DNA of 64,000 nucleotides from Centrapalus pauciflorus. Its lineage: Eukaryota; Streptophyta; Magnoliopsida; Asterales; Asteraceae. The DNA is taken from the NCBI GenBank assembly GCA_020465985.1, contig JAANYP010007214.1, forward strand, positions 62,001 through 126,000, in the 5' to 3' direction. How positions within the stretch are numbered: the stretch's first letter is position 1; every line of letters begins with the position of its first letter. The notes beneath the pieces were generated by a model that saw only the letters and a program-made list of their open reading frames with translations, searched no databases and was not told the DNA's origin. This document shows, piece by piece, positions 24,369 through 35,510 of this stretch. Position numbers and translations under genes: made by a program.

Positions 24369-25608
24369 TGTGAAGACCTTCCCTTACGGGGCAGTCCTCA
24401 AAGTCTAGGTCCCACACCATGCAACACGATATCAATCATAACTAAGATAGAGTAATTTAAGTTGCGGAATTTCAGATTACAAGTACAAACATTAGGATAA
24501 GTTTAATACAATTTTAGTTCAGATTACAATATTCAAAATAAACTTATAAAGGGTACCATCTAATCTAATACATGTCATCATATGATCAATTCAAATCTAC
24601 CCAGACCACCACAAGTATCTTCTGCCAATCAGTACCGAAGGGTTTTGTTGAGTAGTGGTCTATAGAATACTTCAATCTTGATCTTGTAAGACCTAAGAAC
24701 TAGGTCCTGCAGGTGACTTTCCTTTATCTTTTCCTGTAAAATATTAAACAACAACTGGTAAGCAAGGCTTAGTGAGAATATAGATTTTCAGGTTACATGC
24801 ATTAATCAAGCGGATCATGGGTCAAAGCGTGATATGTCTGGACTGCCGCTACAGCCACTCAATGATTGAGACATAGAACTCAGGGAATCGGATGATGTTC
24901 AGCCCACGCTCACGCTTTTAGTGGAAGCTATCCACTCATGCTGGGCTAGCTACCAGCGGTCTTCATGGGGGAACATCGGAATATCAATACCAAGTTCAAT
25001 AGAACTGGTGACATAGCTAGGTCTAGAACAATAGACCGATAAAGCTAATTATTCTAAGCTGAATCAATATGTCAAATGATGCGATCAATAAAGAAAGCAT
25101 AGTGATCAAAGTCATGATAGCAATAACATATGAAATGAACTATAAGTACAATGTCATGTGAAATGATAAGTCAAATTAGCTATCATGATCCACAGGGCAT
25201 CACCGAACCATGGTGTGCACAGGTCACAATCCAGCTGAGCATTCATGAATGTCAAATAAACTGTCATCAACAATATATCTCAATCGGAAGTCTAGCATGA
25301 AAAACTGAATATCTATAACTCACAGTTTCTGTAGTCTTTATCAAGCAGATTTATAATCCACCACCTGAGTTATCCCAGGATTTATCTTTAATCTTGATCT
25401 ATCTGTTCTCTGGCTTTTCTTTTCTAATCAGTGACCCACTTTCAATATCTTTCAATCTTTTGTTCAGATTTATCTGAACCTGTCCAGAATAATTATCGTA
25501 TCATATCATTAGCTTTTAGATTATAAATCTTTATTTCATCTGATCTGATTACTGATAACTCATCAATAATTTGTTAGTTCCTTTTCTTTGTTTCTTTAAA
25601 TCTTTAAA

Positions 25609-25688
<80 letters not shown>

Positions 25689-26949
25689 TTATAAATCTTT
25701 AGTCATTAAAATCATAATTTCATGATTCTTGTATTTATATAATAGTATTTAATTGTGATGTTAAAATATCAAAATAAAAGGCTTGGATCCGGATCCTTTT
25801 AATTTCGGACCATCCGGATTGGTCATCCGGATTCGGGCCAACCCGGCTCAGATACCCGGATTCGGACCGGATTGTTCAATCCGAATTTTCATCCGAAATA
25901 CACATCATCCGAAATAGATACCCGAATTAGGATGCATCCGAATTTCAAGGAGATCCGAATGGCATTTCATCCGAATTGGGATATCCGAAATTGGTTATTC
26001 GAAATCATGGGTCCGAAAATGAGCATCATATCCGAATCATAGGGTCCGAGACAAAGGGATCCGAATTGGTGCTTCTTATCCGAATTCGGACTCCGCCGAA
26101 TTCGGATCCTACCTGTTCATATTTTCCCAGATTTTGTTCTTATTGTTCTTAACTTTATGCATACGGGTTTTTCATAAAATTTCTAAAAAGTTATTATTAT
26201 TTTTATTAACATGCAACTTAAAATAATGTTATGTTATCATTATTAGGTTGATCTTATATCATTTTCCCTATCAAAAACATTATAATTTGTGCAAGATCGT
26301 TCAAAATACAAACTTTTTGTCAAGAACATATTTTTTACACCAAAATTCCGATTTCATCATTATTTGAACAATCCAAACTAAAATCTTTGTTTTTATTACA
26401 TTTATACACTTAAATACATGCTTATCTATTAAAATTTCCAACATGCAACCAACAAATCTCAAATTATAATCATAGGTTTCGGTTTTTAACAAAACCGAAC
26501 CAAAACTCATAGAATGCGAAATTTAAATGGGTTTTTACCTCGAAAATCTTGTTGTTTGGTGATGATTGATTATTGTTGTAACTCCTTCTTTGATTACTTC
26601 CTCAATTAATTGCAAATTAATGAAGTTCTTGGTGATTTTGAGAGAAGCCGTATGGTAGTGAGAGAAAGAAGAGAGAGAGAATTGATTTTTGCTTAATGTG
26701 TGATAATGAGGAATTAAAAGACTTTAAGTCTTCTTATTTTCAACTTTATGAAATTGTCGCTTTTGATCCCTCAATATCTGATTCTTTTTAGTTAACTAAC
26801 TTATCTTTACTTTTTATCATTTCTAATATAACTTATATTGATTAAATATTCTCATTACCTAATTAAAATTACAATATAAATAATGTAATAAAATTACATT
26901 ATTGAATCAAAGACAGAATTAAAGTTAAGTAAAAAGCTAGGTTGTTACA
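24369..26949 (-). repeat. Middle LTR of element C
   Basis: It is 2581 bp on the minus strand, from TGTAACAACCTAGC to TCTTCACA. It has a 76-bp TA run (25611-25686) that is only 16 bp in the other LTR, and an array of about twenty ATCCGAA-type motifs (25785-26106). Confidence 0.9.
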
Positions 26950-26972
26950 GAATGGGCTCCACCACGCATAAA

Positions 26973-26986
26973 CTTCGTCCTCGAAG
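26973..26986 (-). other. Hairpin just after gag-pol stop
   Basis: CTTCGAGGACGAAG on the minus strand forms a 5-bp stem with a 4-nt loop directly after the stop codon of gag-pol and before the LTR. It may simply be conserved element sequence; a role in 3' processing or priming is speculative. Confidence 0.35.
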
Positions 26987-29900
26987 TTAGCTATGTTCGA
27001 ACAGACTTGGATAGGTAGCTTTCATGACATCTCTCGATTCCCAAGACTGATGCGAACCCTTGTGGTGTTTCCACTGGACGAGCACCATCTGTATCTCTTT
27101 ATTACGAAGCTTTTTGGTCTTCGAGTCCAGAATACATTCTGGCTCTTCAACCACTCGAAGCTTCTCATCAATTTGCACATTAACGTGTGGTATCTGTACC
27201 TCTCTTTCATCAGCTAGACTCTTTCGTAGATGACTAACATGGAATACAGGATGTATTCCAGCTAAGTCAGTTGGCAGTTCAAGACGATAAGATTGATTTC
27301 CTATCTTTTCAACAATCTTGAACGGGCCAATGAATCTCGGAGCTAGCTTGTTCCTCTTTATGAACCGAACCACATTTTTCATTGGGGATACCTTCAACAT
27401 CACCCAATCGTTAACTGCAAAACTGATCGATCTGTGACGATTATCATAATACGACTTCTGCCTGCTTTGAGCTTCAAGGATGTTCCTTCTGACAAGCTGA
27501 ATCTTATCATGAGTCAACTGTAGAAGGGCAGGACCTGCTAAAGGCGATTCACCTGTTTCGCGCCAACAGGTGGGAGTTCTGCACTTTCGTCCATATAAAG
27601 CTTCAAAAGGAGCCATCTTAATCGTGGAATGATAACTGTTGTTGTATGAGAATTCGACCAAGGGTAAATGGTCATCCCAGTTACCACCCAGATCAAGAAC
27701 GCAGGCACGGAGCATATCTTCCAGAGTTAGGATAGTGCGTTCACTTTGGCCATCTGCATTAGGGTGATAAGCTGTACTCATTGAGATTCGAGTACCCAAC
27801 CCGTCTTGCAGTGCTTTCCAAAATCTCGAAGTGAAACGACTATCACGATCAGAGACGATAGATTTTGGCACACCGTGACGTGAAATAACTTCGGTGATGT
27901 ACATCTGTGCCAATCTATCAAGGGAGTATGTCTCTTTCATCGGTATGAAATGTGCTGACTTCGTTAATCGATCCACGACTACCCAGATGGAGTCGTGTTG
28001 TCTCTTGGTCTTTGGCAATTTCGTGACAAAGTCCATGGTTATATGCTCCCACTTCCACTCAGGAATTGGCAGTGGTTGCATATCCCCGAAGGGCTTCTGG
28101 TGTTCTGCCTTAACCATTTGACATACTATGCAGCTTTCAACGAATTGACCGACGTCTTTCTTCATTCCTGGCCACCAATAATCAGCTTTCAGATCGAAAT
28201 ACATCTTCGAGCTGCCAGGATGAATGGATAACTTGGACTGATGGGTTTCAGATAGAAGAGTGTTGCGGATTGAACCATATTTAGGAATCCAGATTCGGTT
28301 TCCCTTGAGACATTGAAGTCCCAAATGATTCATAGACAGAAATTGAAGTTGCCCTTTGAGATTTTCATAACAGATGTTCTCTTCTTTCAAGGCTTCGGCT
28401 TGAGCAGATTTAATATCTTCAATGAGATCAGAAGAGAATACAATTGGGGTCAGGGCATAGCAACACTTTTCCGGATAGACTTTTCTACTCAATGCATCCG
28501 CGACCACATTGGCTTTGCCGGGATGATATAGGATCTCGCAATCATAGTCCTTGATAAGCTCCAAGGACCGACGCTGTTTCATGTTTAGATCCTTTTGAGC
28601 AAAAAGATGTTTGAGGCTTTTATGGTCGGTGTAAAGCTGACACCGAGTCCCATAGAGATAATGCCGCCAGATTTTTAATGCAAAGGTAATGGCAGCCAAC
28701 TCAAGATCATGAGTTGGTGCACTTTTCTCATAATCCTTCAATTGCCTTGAAGCGTAGGCAATGACTTTTCCCCTTTGCATGAGGACACATCCTAAGCCAG
28801 TACCAGATGCATCGCTATAGACAACGAAATCATCATTGCCTTCTGGTAAGGCTAGGATTGGCGCTTGAACGAGTTTCTGCTTCAGAATGTTGAATGCCTC
28901 TTGCTGTTTATCGGCCCATACGAAAGGTGTATTCTTTCGTGTTAGCATTGTAAGTGGCACAGCAATCTTCGAGAAGTCCTTAATGAATCGCCGATAGTAA
29001 CCAGCCAATCCAAGGAAACTTCTGATTTCGGAGGCATTGCGAGGCGTTTGCCATTTTTGAACGGCCTCGACTTTGGATGGATCAACGGAGATGCCTTCGC
29101 CAGATACAACATGGCCAAGGAATTGAATCAATAAAGAAATCAGAACAGAATTCAAGTTTTGAAACAACAAACGCTTTAAGAAATAACTCGAGACAACGTA
29201 AGATTTTACCTGTCTGAGCCAAAACTCGCATTTTGAGAATTTTGCATAGAGTCTTTCATTTCTCAATAACTCTAGCAATTGACGTAGATGAACAATATGA
29301 TCAGCCTCCGTTTTGGAGTAAATCAGAATATCGTCTATGAATACGATAACTGACTTATCCAGCATTGGTCTGCACACTCGATTCATGAGGTCCATGAACG
29401 CCGCTGGTGCATTCGTTAATCCGAAAGGCATTACGAGAAATTCGTAATGACCATATCTTGTTCGGAAGGCTGTCTTTGGAATATCCTCCTCTTTAACTTT
29501 TAGCTGATGATACCCAGAACGAAGATCGATTTTTGAGAAATAGCTGGCTCCTTGTAGCTGATCAAATAGATCATCAATTCTGGGCAGAGGATATTTATTT
29601 TTAATTGTGACTTTGTTCAACTCACGATAGTCAATGCACATTCGGAGAGTTCCGTCTTTCTTCTTTACGAACAAGACAGGTGCACCCCACGGAGATGAAC
29701 TCGGTCGGATAAATCCCTTCTCTAACAGATCTTGCAATTGCTTTGACATTTCCTGCATTTCTGCAGGCGCAAGTCTGTAGGGAGCTTTAGCGATGGGAGC
29801 CGCACCAGGAACTAAGTCGATCCCGAATTCAACTTGTCGTTCCGGTGGCACTCCAGAAATGTCATCAGGGAATACGTCTGGGAACTCACAGACGATCGGA

Positions 29901-31642
29901 ATATCATACACTGATTTCTTGTTGGCTTCCGGGGTGGATTCAGACGAGACATAACAAAGATAAGATTCGTGACCCTTAGAAAGATATTTACGCGCTTTCT
30001 CAACCGATATAAAACAATGAGCACCTTTACGCTTGTCGCCTTTAATCTCTAACACTCGGCCGTCTGAAGTCTTGATTCGGATGATTCGGCGGTTGCAGAC
30101 AATAGTAGCCTCGTTGTTCGTTAACCAATCCATGCCGATTATAACGTCGAACTCTTTTAGCCGTATCGGGATAAGATCGAGGTTAAATACAACGTGATTA
30201 ACGAGTAATGTGCAATTTCGATAAACGGAATCAGCCACAACGTAATTGTTACTGGATGTCTCTATGTCAAGTATAACAGGAAGATTTGAAGGAAACATAG
30301 ATAATCTTTGCGCAAAAGTAGTCGAGATGTATGAACGGCTTGCACCGGAGTCGAATAACACACGTGCAGGTATTGAGTTTAATAAAAACGTACCGGTAAC
30401 CACATCCGGGGTTTCTTTCGCTTCCTCCGCCGTTATTTGGAAGGCGCGGGTCCTAACAGTTGGAGTTGCAGCTGAGCTTTTCATTGTAGAACCTCCAGCT
30501 GATGATTGTGATTGACCTCGTTGTCCACTGTGGCACTGATACATGAAGTGACCACGCTTTCCGCATTTAGCACAACCAAGACCTCGTTGGGGGCACTCTT
30601 CTCTACTATGGCCGATTCTGCTACACACATAACACGTGACATCGTCTGGATTACACAATCCCATATGCGATTTTCTGCATCTCTTGCAGAACCGTGGTTC
30701 ATTTGTAAGCGAATAAGCTTGAACTTTCTGTGGCGAACTGTATTGTTGAGATTGTTGGGGTTGCTGGGACTGAGACTTGTTGGGCTTAAAGAATCTGCCG
30801 AATCTTTGCTTCTTTGGGGGAGATGGACAAGTCGGGTTCATTGATGGAGCATAGAGTTGATCACCGTACTCTAAATATCCTCTCTCAATCTGCCTTGCCG
30901 CTTCAACCATTTCGAGATACGAATTGTACTTTATTGCGCTCATTGGGTGTCGATATTTCGGGTTAAGTCCTCCACGAAATCGGTTCATCTTTCTTTCTTC
31001 AGTAGCTACCTGATATGAAGAATATCCACAGAGCCGTGAGAATTCGTGCTCGTACTCGTCTACAGTCTTAGTTCCTTGGGTTAACTGCAACAGTTGAACT
31101 TCCATCTTGTCTTGTTGATCCGCAGGACAATACTTCGCGTTGAACATTTCAAGAAACTGTTCCCATTCAAGAGTCTGGATGACCTCCTCGCCATAAATAC
31201 TTCTCTGGGTTTTCCACCAGGCACGGGCAGCACCCACGAACAGAGCAGATGCATAACTCACTTTCTTGGACTCCAAGCAATCGGAGATTCTGAAAATTTC
31301 TTCAGTGTGACTTATCCAATCCATCGCCTGGATTGGGTTGACTGTACCCTCGAAGTTAAGGGCACCGCTAGCTTTAAAATCCTTGAACTTACAGCCTTTC
31401 GGCTGCTCAATTTGGGCATTCGGAGTAGAGTTATCAGAATCAGATTCATCGTTCTGGATTTGTTTATCTTTTCTTTTGTTCTTTTTGTCAGCGCGTCTTT
31501 TTGCTTCGGCCTCATCTCTAGCCTGAAGCTGTTCTTGCATATACTTATTTTGTTGTTCAGAATGCTGAGCTAGTAGTTGTTGCATCATTTCATACATTTG
31601 TTGTGGGGTCATGTTGTTGGGAATGTCACCTGATCCTGACAT
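26987..31642 (-). CDS. Chromovirus Gag-Pol polyprotein (element C)
   Basis: A single open frame of 1551 residues. Gag spans about 1-300. A CX2C-type knuckle lies at 319-330 and two CCHC knuckles at 337-350 and 357-370. The protease DSG is at 431-433. RT spans about 620-900 with FIDD at 768-771, followed by RNase H to about 1080. Integrase has an HHCC zinc region, catalytic Asp residues and a Glu. A C-terminal chromodomain lies at about 1490-1545 (VVEEPECILDSK, then VQWKHHKGSHQSWE). The chromodomain places it among Tekay/Del-type chromoviruses, where that domain guides insertion into heterochromatin. Residues 812-838 are 27 extra amino acids exactly where element A has its 84-nt intron. No stop or frameshift was found and the LTRs are nearly identical, so it could be active if the RT tolerates or removes the insert. 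The start is supported by the same MSGSGDIPNN start in all three copies. Confidence 0.9.
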   Translation of the reverse strand: MSGSGDIPNNMTPQQMYEMMQQLLAQHSEQQNKYMQEQLQARDEAEAKRRADKKNKRKDKQIQNDESDSDNSTPNAQIEQPKGCKFKDFKASGALNFEGTVNPIQAMDWISHTEEIFRISDCLESKKVSYASALFVGAARAWWKTQRSIYGEEVIQTLEWEQFLEMFNAKYCPADQQDKMEVQLLQLTQGTKTVDEYEHEFSRLCGYSSYQVATEERKMNRFRGGLNPKYRHPMSAIKYNSYLEMVEAARQIERGYLEYGDQLYAPSMNPTCPSPPKKQRFGRFFKPNKSQSQQPQQSQQYSSPQKVQAYSLTNEPRFCKRCRKSHMGLCNPDDVTCYVCSRIGHSREECPQRGLGCAKCGKRGHFMYQCHSGQRGQSQSSAGGSTMKSSAATPTVRTRAFQITAEEAKETPDVVTGTFLLNSIPARVLFDSGASRSYISTTFAQRLSMFPSNLPVILDIETSSNNYVVADSVYRNCTLLVNHVVFNLDLIPIRLKEFDVIIGMDWLTNNEATIVCNRRIIRIKTSDGRVLEIKGDKRKGAHCFISVEKARKYLSKGHESYLCYVSSESTPEANKKSVYDIPIVCEFPDVFPDDISGVPPERQVEFGIDLVPGAAPIAKAPYRLAPAEMQEMSKQLQDLLEKGFIRPSSSPWGAPVLFVKKKDGTLRMCIDYRELNKVTIKNKYPLPRIDDLFDQLQGASYFSKIDLRSGYHQLKVKEEDIPKTAFRTRYGHYEFLVMPFGLTNAPAAFMDLMNRVCRPMLDKSVIVFIDDILIYSKTEADHIVHLRQLLELLRNERLYAKFSKCEFWLRQVKSYVVSSYFLKRLLFQNLNSVLISLLIQFLGHVVSGEGISVDPSKVEAVQKWQTPRNASEIRSFLGLAGYYRRFIKDFSKIAVPLTMLTRKNTPFVWADKQQEAFNILKQKLVQAPILALPEGNDDFVVYSDASGTGLGCVLMQRGKVIAYASRQLKDYEKSAPTHDLELAAITFALKIWRHYLYGTRCQLYTDHKSLKHLFAQKDLNMKQRRSLELIKDYDCEILYHPGKANVVADALSRKVYPEKCCYALTPIVFSSDLIEDIKSAQAEALKEENICYENLKGQLQFLSMNHLGLQCLKGNRIWIPKYGSIRNTLLSETHQSKLSIHPGSSKMYFDLKADYWWPGMKKDVGQFVESCIVCQMVKAEHQKPFGDMQPLPIPEWKWEHITMDFVTKLPKTKRQHDSIWVVVDRLTKSAHFIPMKETYSLDRLAQMYITEVISRHGVPKSIVSDRDSRFTSRFWKALQDGLGTRISMSTAYHPNADGQSERTILTLEDMLRACVLDLGGNWDDHLPLVEFSYNNSYHSTIKMAPFEALYGRKCRTPTCWRETGESPLAGPALLQLTHDKIQLVRRNILEAQSRQKSYYDNRHRSISFAVNDWVMLKVSPMKNVVRFIKRNKLAPRFIGPFKIVEKIGNQSYRLELPTDLAGIHPVFHVSHLRKSLADEREVQIPHVNVQIDEKLRVVEEPECILDSKTKKLRNKEIQMVLVQWKHHKGSHQSWESRDVMKATYPSLFEHS
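29129..29209 (-). other. Intron-derived 81-nt in-frame insert in RT
   Basis: It starts GTAAAATC, aligned to the GTATAAC donor of element A, but ends TTATTG where element A has TTATAG, so the AG acceptor is lost. The length is a multiple of three with no stop, and the frame runs straight through. It is either a fixed retained intron or removed by an unseen site. Confidence 0.65.
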
Positions 31643-31829
31643 CTTTACTGAAAATTAAAAATCATTTAACTATCAGTTTATAGACTTAGATCTATGTACC
31701 CTTTTTCCCCATCCTAACAGTCTGTACATCCTATCTCAGTTCAAACCACCTAAATGATCGATACATATGTATTGCTTCAGTTTGAGACCAAGTATTACTC
31801 TCGTAATACTTGATTCACTCAAACTATGG

Positions 31830-31841
31830 GCTCTGATACCA
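31830..31841 (-). other. Primer binding site of element C
   Basis: The minus strand reads TGGTATCAGAGC three bases after the 5' LTR end; it is of the initiator-Met-tRNA type. Confidence 0.85.
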
Positions 31842-31844
31842 TCC

Positions 31845-34363
31845 TGTGAAGACCTTCCCTTACGGGGCAGTCCTCAGAGTCTAGGTCCCACACCATGCAA
31901 CACGATATCAATCATAACTAAGATAGAGTAATTTAAGTTGCGGAATTTCAGATTACAAGTACAAACATTAGGATAAGTTTAATACAATTTTAGTTCAGAT
32001 TACAATATTCAAAATAAACTTATAAAGGGTACCATCTAATCTAATACATGTCATCATATGATCAATTCAAATCTACCCAGACCACCACAAGTATCTTCTG
32101 CCAATCAGTACCGAAGGGTTTTGTTGAGTAGTGGTCTATAGAATACTTCAATCTTGATCTTGTAAGACCTAAGAACTAGGTCCTGCAGGTGACTTTCCTT
32201 TATCTTTTCCTGTAAAATATTAAACAACAACTGGTAAGCAAGGCTTAGTGAGAATATAGATTTTCAGGTTACATGCATTAATCAAACGGATCATGGGTCA
32301 AAGCGTGATATGTCTGGACTGCCGCTACAGCCACTCAATGATTGAGATATAGAACTCAGGGAATCGGATGATGTTCAGCCCACGCTCACGCTTTTAGTGG
32401 AAGCTATCCACTCATGCTGGGCTAGCTACCAGCGGTCTTCATGGGGGAACATCGGAATATCAATACCAAGTTCAATAGAACTGGTGACATAGCTAGGTCT
32501 AGAACAATAGACCGATAAAGCTAATTATTCTAAGCTGAATCAATATGTCAAATGATGCGATCAATAAAGAAAGCATAGTGATCAAAGTCATGATAGCAAT
32601 AACATATGAAATGAACTATAAGTACAATGTCATGTGAAATGATAAGTCAAATTAGCTATCATGATCCACAGGGCATCACCGAACCATGGTGTGCACAGGT
32701 CACAATCCAGCTGAGCATTCATGAATGTCAAATAAACTGTCATCAACAATATATCTCAATCGGAAGTCTAGCATGAAAAACTGAATATCTATAACTCACA
32801 GTTTCTGTAGTCTTTATCAAGCAGATTTATAATCCACCACCTGAGTTATCCCAGGATTTATCTTTAATCTTGATCTATCTGTTCTCTGGCTTTTCTTTTC
32901 TAATCAGTGACCCACTTTCAATATCTTTCAATCTTTTGTTCAGATTTATCTGAACCTGTCCAGAATAATTATCGTATCATATCATTAGCTTTTAGATTAT
33001 AAATCTTTATTTCATCTGATCTGATTACTGATAACTCATCAATAATTTGTTAGTTCCTTTTCTTTGTTTCTTTAAATCTTTAAAATATATATATATATAT
33101 GCTTATAAATCTTTAGTCATTAAAATCATAATTTCATGATTCTTGTATTTATATAATAGTATTTAATTGTGATGTTAAAATATCAAAATAAAAGGCTTGG
33201 ATCCGGATCCTTTTAATTTCGGACCATCCGGATTGGTCATCCGGATTCGGGCCAACCCGGCTCAGATACCCGGATTCGGACCGGATTGTTCAATCCGAAT
33301 TTTCATCCGAAATACATCATCCGAAATAGATACCCGAATTAGGATGCATCCGAATTTCAAGGAGATCCGAATGGCATTTCATCCGAATTGGGATATCCGA
33401 AATTGGTTATCCGAAATCATGGGTCCGAAAATGAGCATCATATCCGAATCATAGGGTCCGAGACAAAGGGATCCGAATTGGTGCTTCTTATCCGAATTCG
33501 GACTCAGCCGAATTCGGATCCTACCTGTTCATATTTTCCCAGATTTTGTTCTTATTGTTCTTAACTTTATGCATACGGGTTTTTCATAAAATTTCTAAAA
33601 AGTTATTATTATTTTTATTAACATGCAACTTAAAATAATGTTATGTTATCATTATTAGGTTGATCTTATATCATTTTCCCTATCAAAAACATTATAATTT
33701 GTGCAAGATCGTTCAAAATACAAACTTTTTGTCAAGAACATATTTTTTTTACACCAAAATTCCGATTTCATCATTATTTGAACAATCCAAACTAAAATCT
33801 TTGTTTTTATTACATTTATACACTTAAATACATGCTTATCTATTAAAATTTCCAACATGCAACCAACAAATCTCAAATTATAATCATAGGTTTCGGTTTT
33901 TAACAAAACCGAACCAAAACTCATAGAATGCGAAATTTAAATGGGTTTTTACCTCGAAAATCTTGTTGTTTGGTGATGATTGATTATTGTTGTAACTCCT
34001 TCTTTGATTACTTCCTCAATTAATTGCAAATTAATGAAGTTCTTGGTGATTTTGAGAGAAGCCGTATGGTAGTGAGAGAAAGAAGAGAGAGAGAATTGAT
34101 TTTTGCTTAATGTGTGATAATGAGGAATTAAAAGACTTTATGTCTTCTTATTTTCAACTTTATGAAATTGTCGCTTTTGATCCCTCAATATCTGATTCTT
34201 TTTAGTTAACTAACTTATCTTTACTTTTTATCATTTCTAATATAACTTATATTGATTAAATATTCTCATTACCTAATTAAAATTACAATATAAATAATGT
34301 AATAAAATTACATTATTGAATCAAAGACAGAATTAAAGTTAAGTAAAAAGCTAGGTTGTTACA
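31845..34363 (-). repeat. 5' LTR of element C
   Basis: It is 2519 bp on the minus strand, nearly identical to the LTR at 24369-26949 apart from the short TA run (33085-33100), a few substitutions and small indels. The ATCCGAA array lies at 33197-33519. Confidence 0.9.
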
Positions 34364-34942
34364 CCACCACCTAACGCCACTTGCAATCCCAATCGCCAGA
34401 TCCGACCCCAACAACCCATACTCAACTACTTTCGTTCAAGCCGACACCACTTCCTTCAAGAAGGTTGTCCAAATGCTCACCGGATCCTCTGAAACCGCCA
34501 AACAAGCTGCTGTTGCCGTCCCCATCAGAAACCCCATTCCACCGATCAAAACCGTTTCTAACAAGAAACCATCCAAACTATATGAACGGAGGAACACCAT
34601 GAAGAATTTCAAGATCAGCCCGTTAGTACCCGGTTTTATAAATGGGTCTGGATTCTCCGGTTCTCCACGAAGACCAGGCACGCCGGAGATTCTCTCTCCA
34701 GAAATTCTTAACTTCCCGTCTTTAGTGCTTAGTCCGGTTACGCCTCTTATACCGGACCTGTTCAATAGGTCTCCGGTGACCGGAGATTGTTCTAGTTTGG
34801 GCGTGGAAGCTGAAGATAAGACGATTGCAAAAAGGGGTTTTATTTGCATCCATCGTCGGCCACTACTCCGAGAAGGGAATCGGAACCTCGACTTTTGCCT
34901 TTGTTTACTGTTACTTCACCAAGGGTTTTAGGTTCTTCTTGA
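34364..34942 (+). pseudogene. VQ-motif gene fragment (captured, 5'-truncated)
   Basis: The reading frame enters directly from the LTR boundary and carries FVQADTTSFKKVVQMLTG, the VQ signature (FxxxVQxLTG) of the plant VQ family. VQ proteins are small nuclear cofactors of WRKY transcription factors. Downstream are a Ser/Pro-rich part (PTKLYERR-like and TPEILSPEIL blocks) and a C-terminal region like that of the VQ4/VQ31 group. A one-base deletion near 34838-34843 moves the end out of frame. In the other frame the tail reads LHPSSATTPRRE and ends at TGA 34940-34942, as expected for the family. The N-terminus is lost to the element C insertion and a deletion. The fragment lies between MULE arms with an exact 9-bp target duplication, so it is best read as a captured gene piece, not a working gene. 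Confidence 0.75.
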
Positions 34943-35297
34943 ATAAGAGATTTTTTTCATTTTTAATTTTTAATGTAATGATGATTCCATAGTAGTTACT
35001 TTTGCATCAGAGATTGGCCAAACTTTTTTTTTTTTTTGGGGGGGGGGGGGGGGGGGTGGGCGGGGGGCAAAGGAATCTAGCAATTGACCAACCCAGAAGA
35101 AAGTACTTCTTGCACAATGTACAAGTCAGTATTGAAGTATTCTGCTTTAAAAAAAAAAATTCACCCAGAAAAAAGATTGACCCTCACCACCAACCGCCAC
35201 CATTTTCATTGTTTCACTGTGTGTGCATCCCAAAACAAAAAAAAGGATAAAGTTTGTTATTTTTAGAAAATAAAAAACAGAAAAAAAATATAAAGTA
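34943..35297. other. VQ 3' flank with poly-T/poly-G tract
   Basis: Probable captured 3' UTR sequence follows the VQ stop. A run of about 14 T followed by about 18 G and then TGGGCGGGGGG occupies 35024-35068. No gene is seen. Confidence 0.5.
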
Positions 35298-35510
35298 TTA
35301 GAAAATTACGTAAATGGCCCCTGAGATGAAAATGACGAAATTGCCCTTGTGACTTAACTGGCCTAACGGCCCTAATTGACGGCAGGGACCAAAAGGGTTA
35401 AAGGTTTGTGATTTTGGGACTGTTCGTGCAAAAAAAAAAGTTTGAGGGACGAAAAGAGCAAAAAACACCAAACCATAGGGACCATTTGTGTAATTTTTTA
35501 AGTTTTTAAA
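35298..35510. mobile_element. MITE-like unit with AAATTAC termini
   Basis: The left edge AAAATTACGTAAATGGCCCC and the right edge, whose complement reads AAAATTACACAAATGGTCCC, are inverted. The interior holds a GGCCCTAATTGACGGCAGGG block. It is either an independent small MITE or the inner end of the right MULE arm; the left counterpart at 23113 is truncated. Confidence 0.4.

Larger units (their letters stand above)
23131..34363 (-). mobile_element. Young chromovirus element C with tandem remnant
   Basis: Reading the minus strand: 5' LTR (34363-31845), PBS, one uninterrupted gag-pol frame (31642-26987), LTR (26949-24369), another PBS and a truncated gag. The two LTRs differ by roughly six substitutions by eye plus microsatellite and indel differences, so the insertion is recent. 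Element C inserted into the VQ fragment; the right flank CCACC is the only side of the target duplication left. Confidence 0.85.

Noticed and set aside
34436..34849. 137-codon minus-strand frame
   Set aside because: Antisense shadow of the VQ coding sequence.
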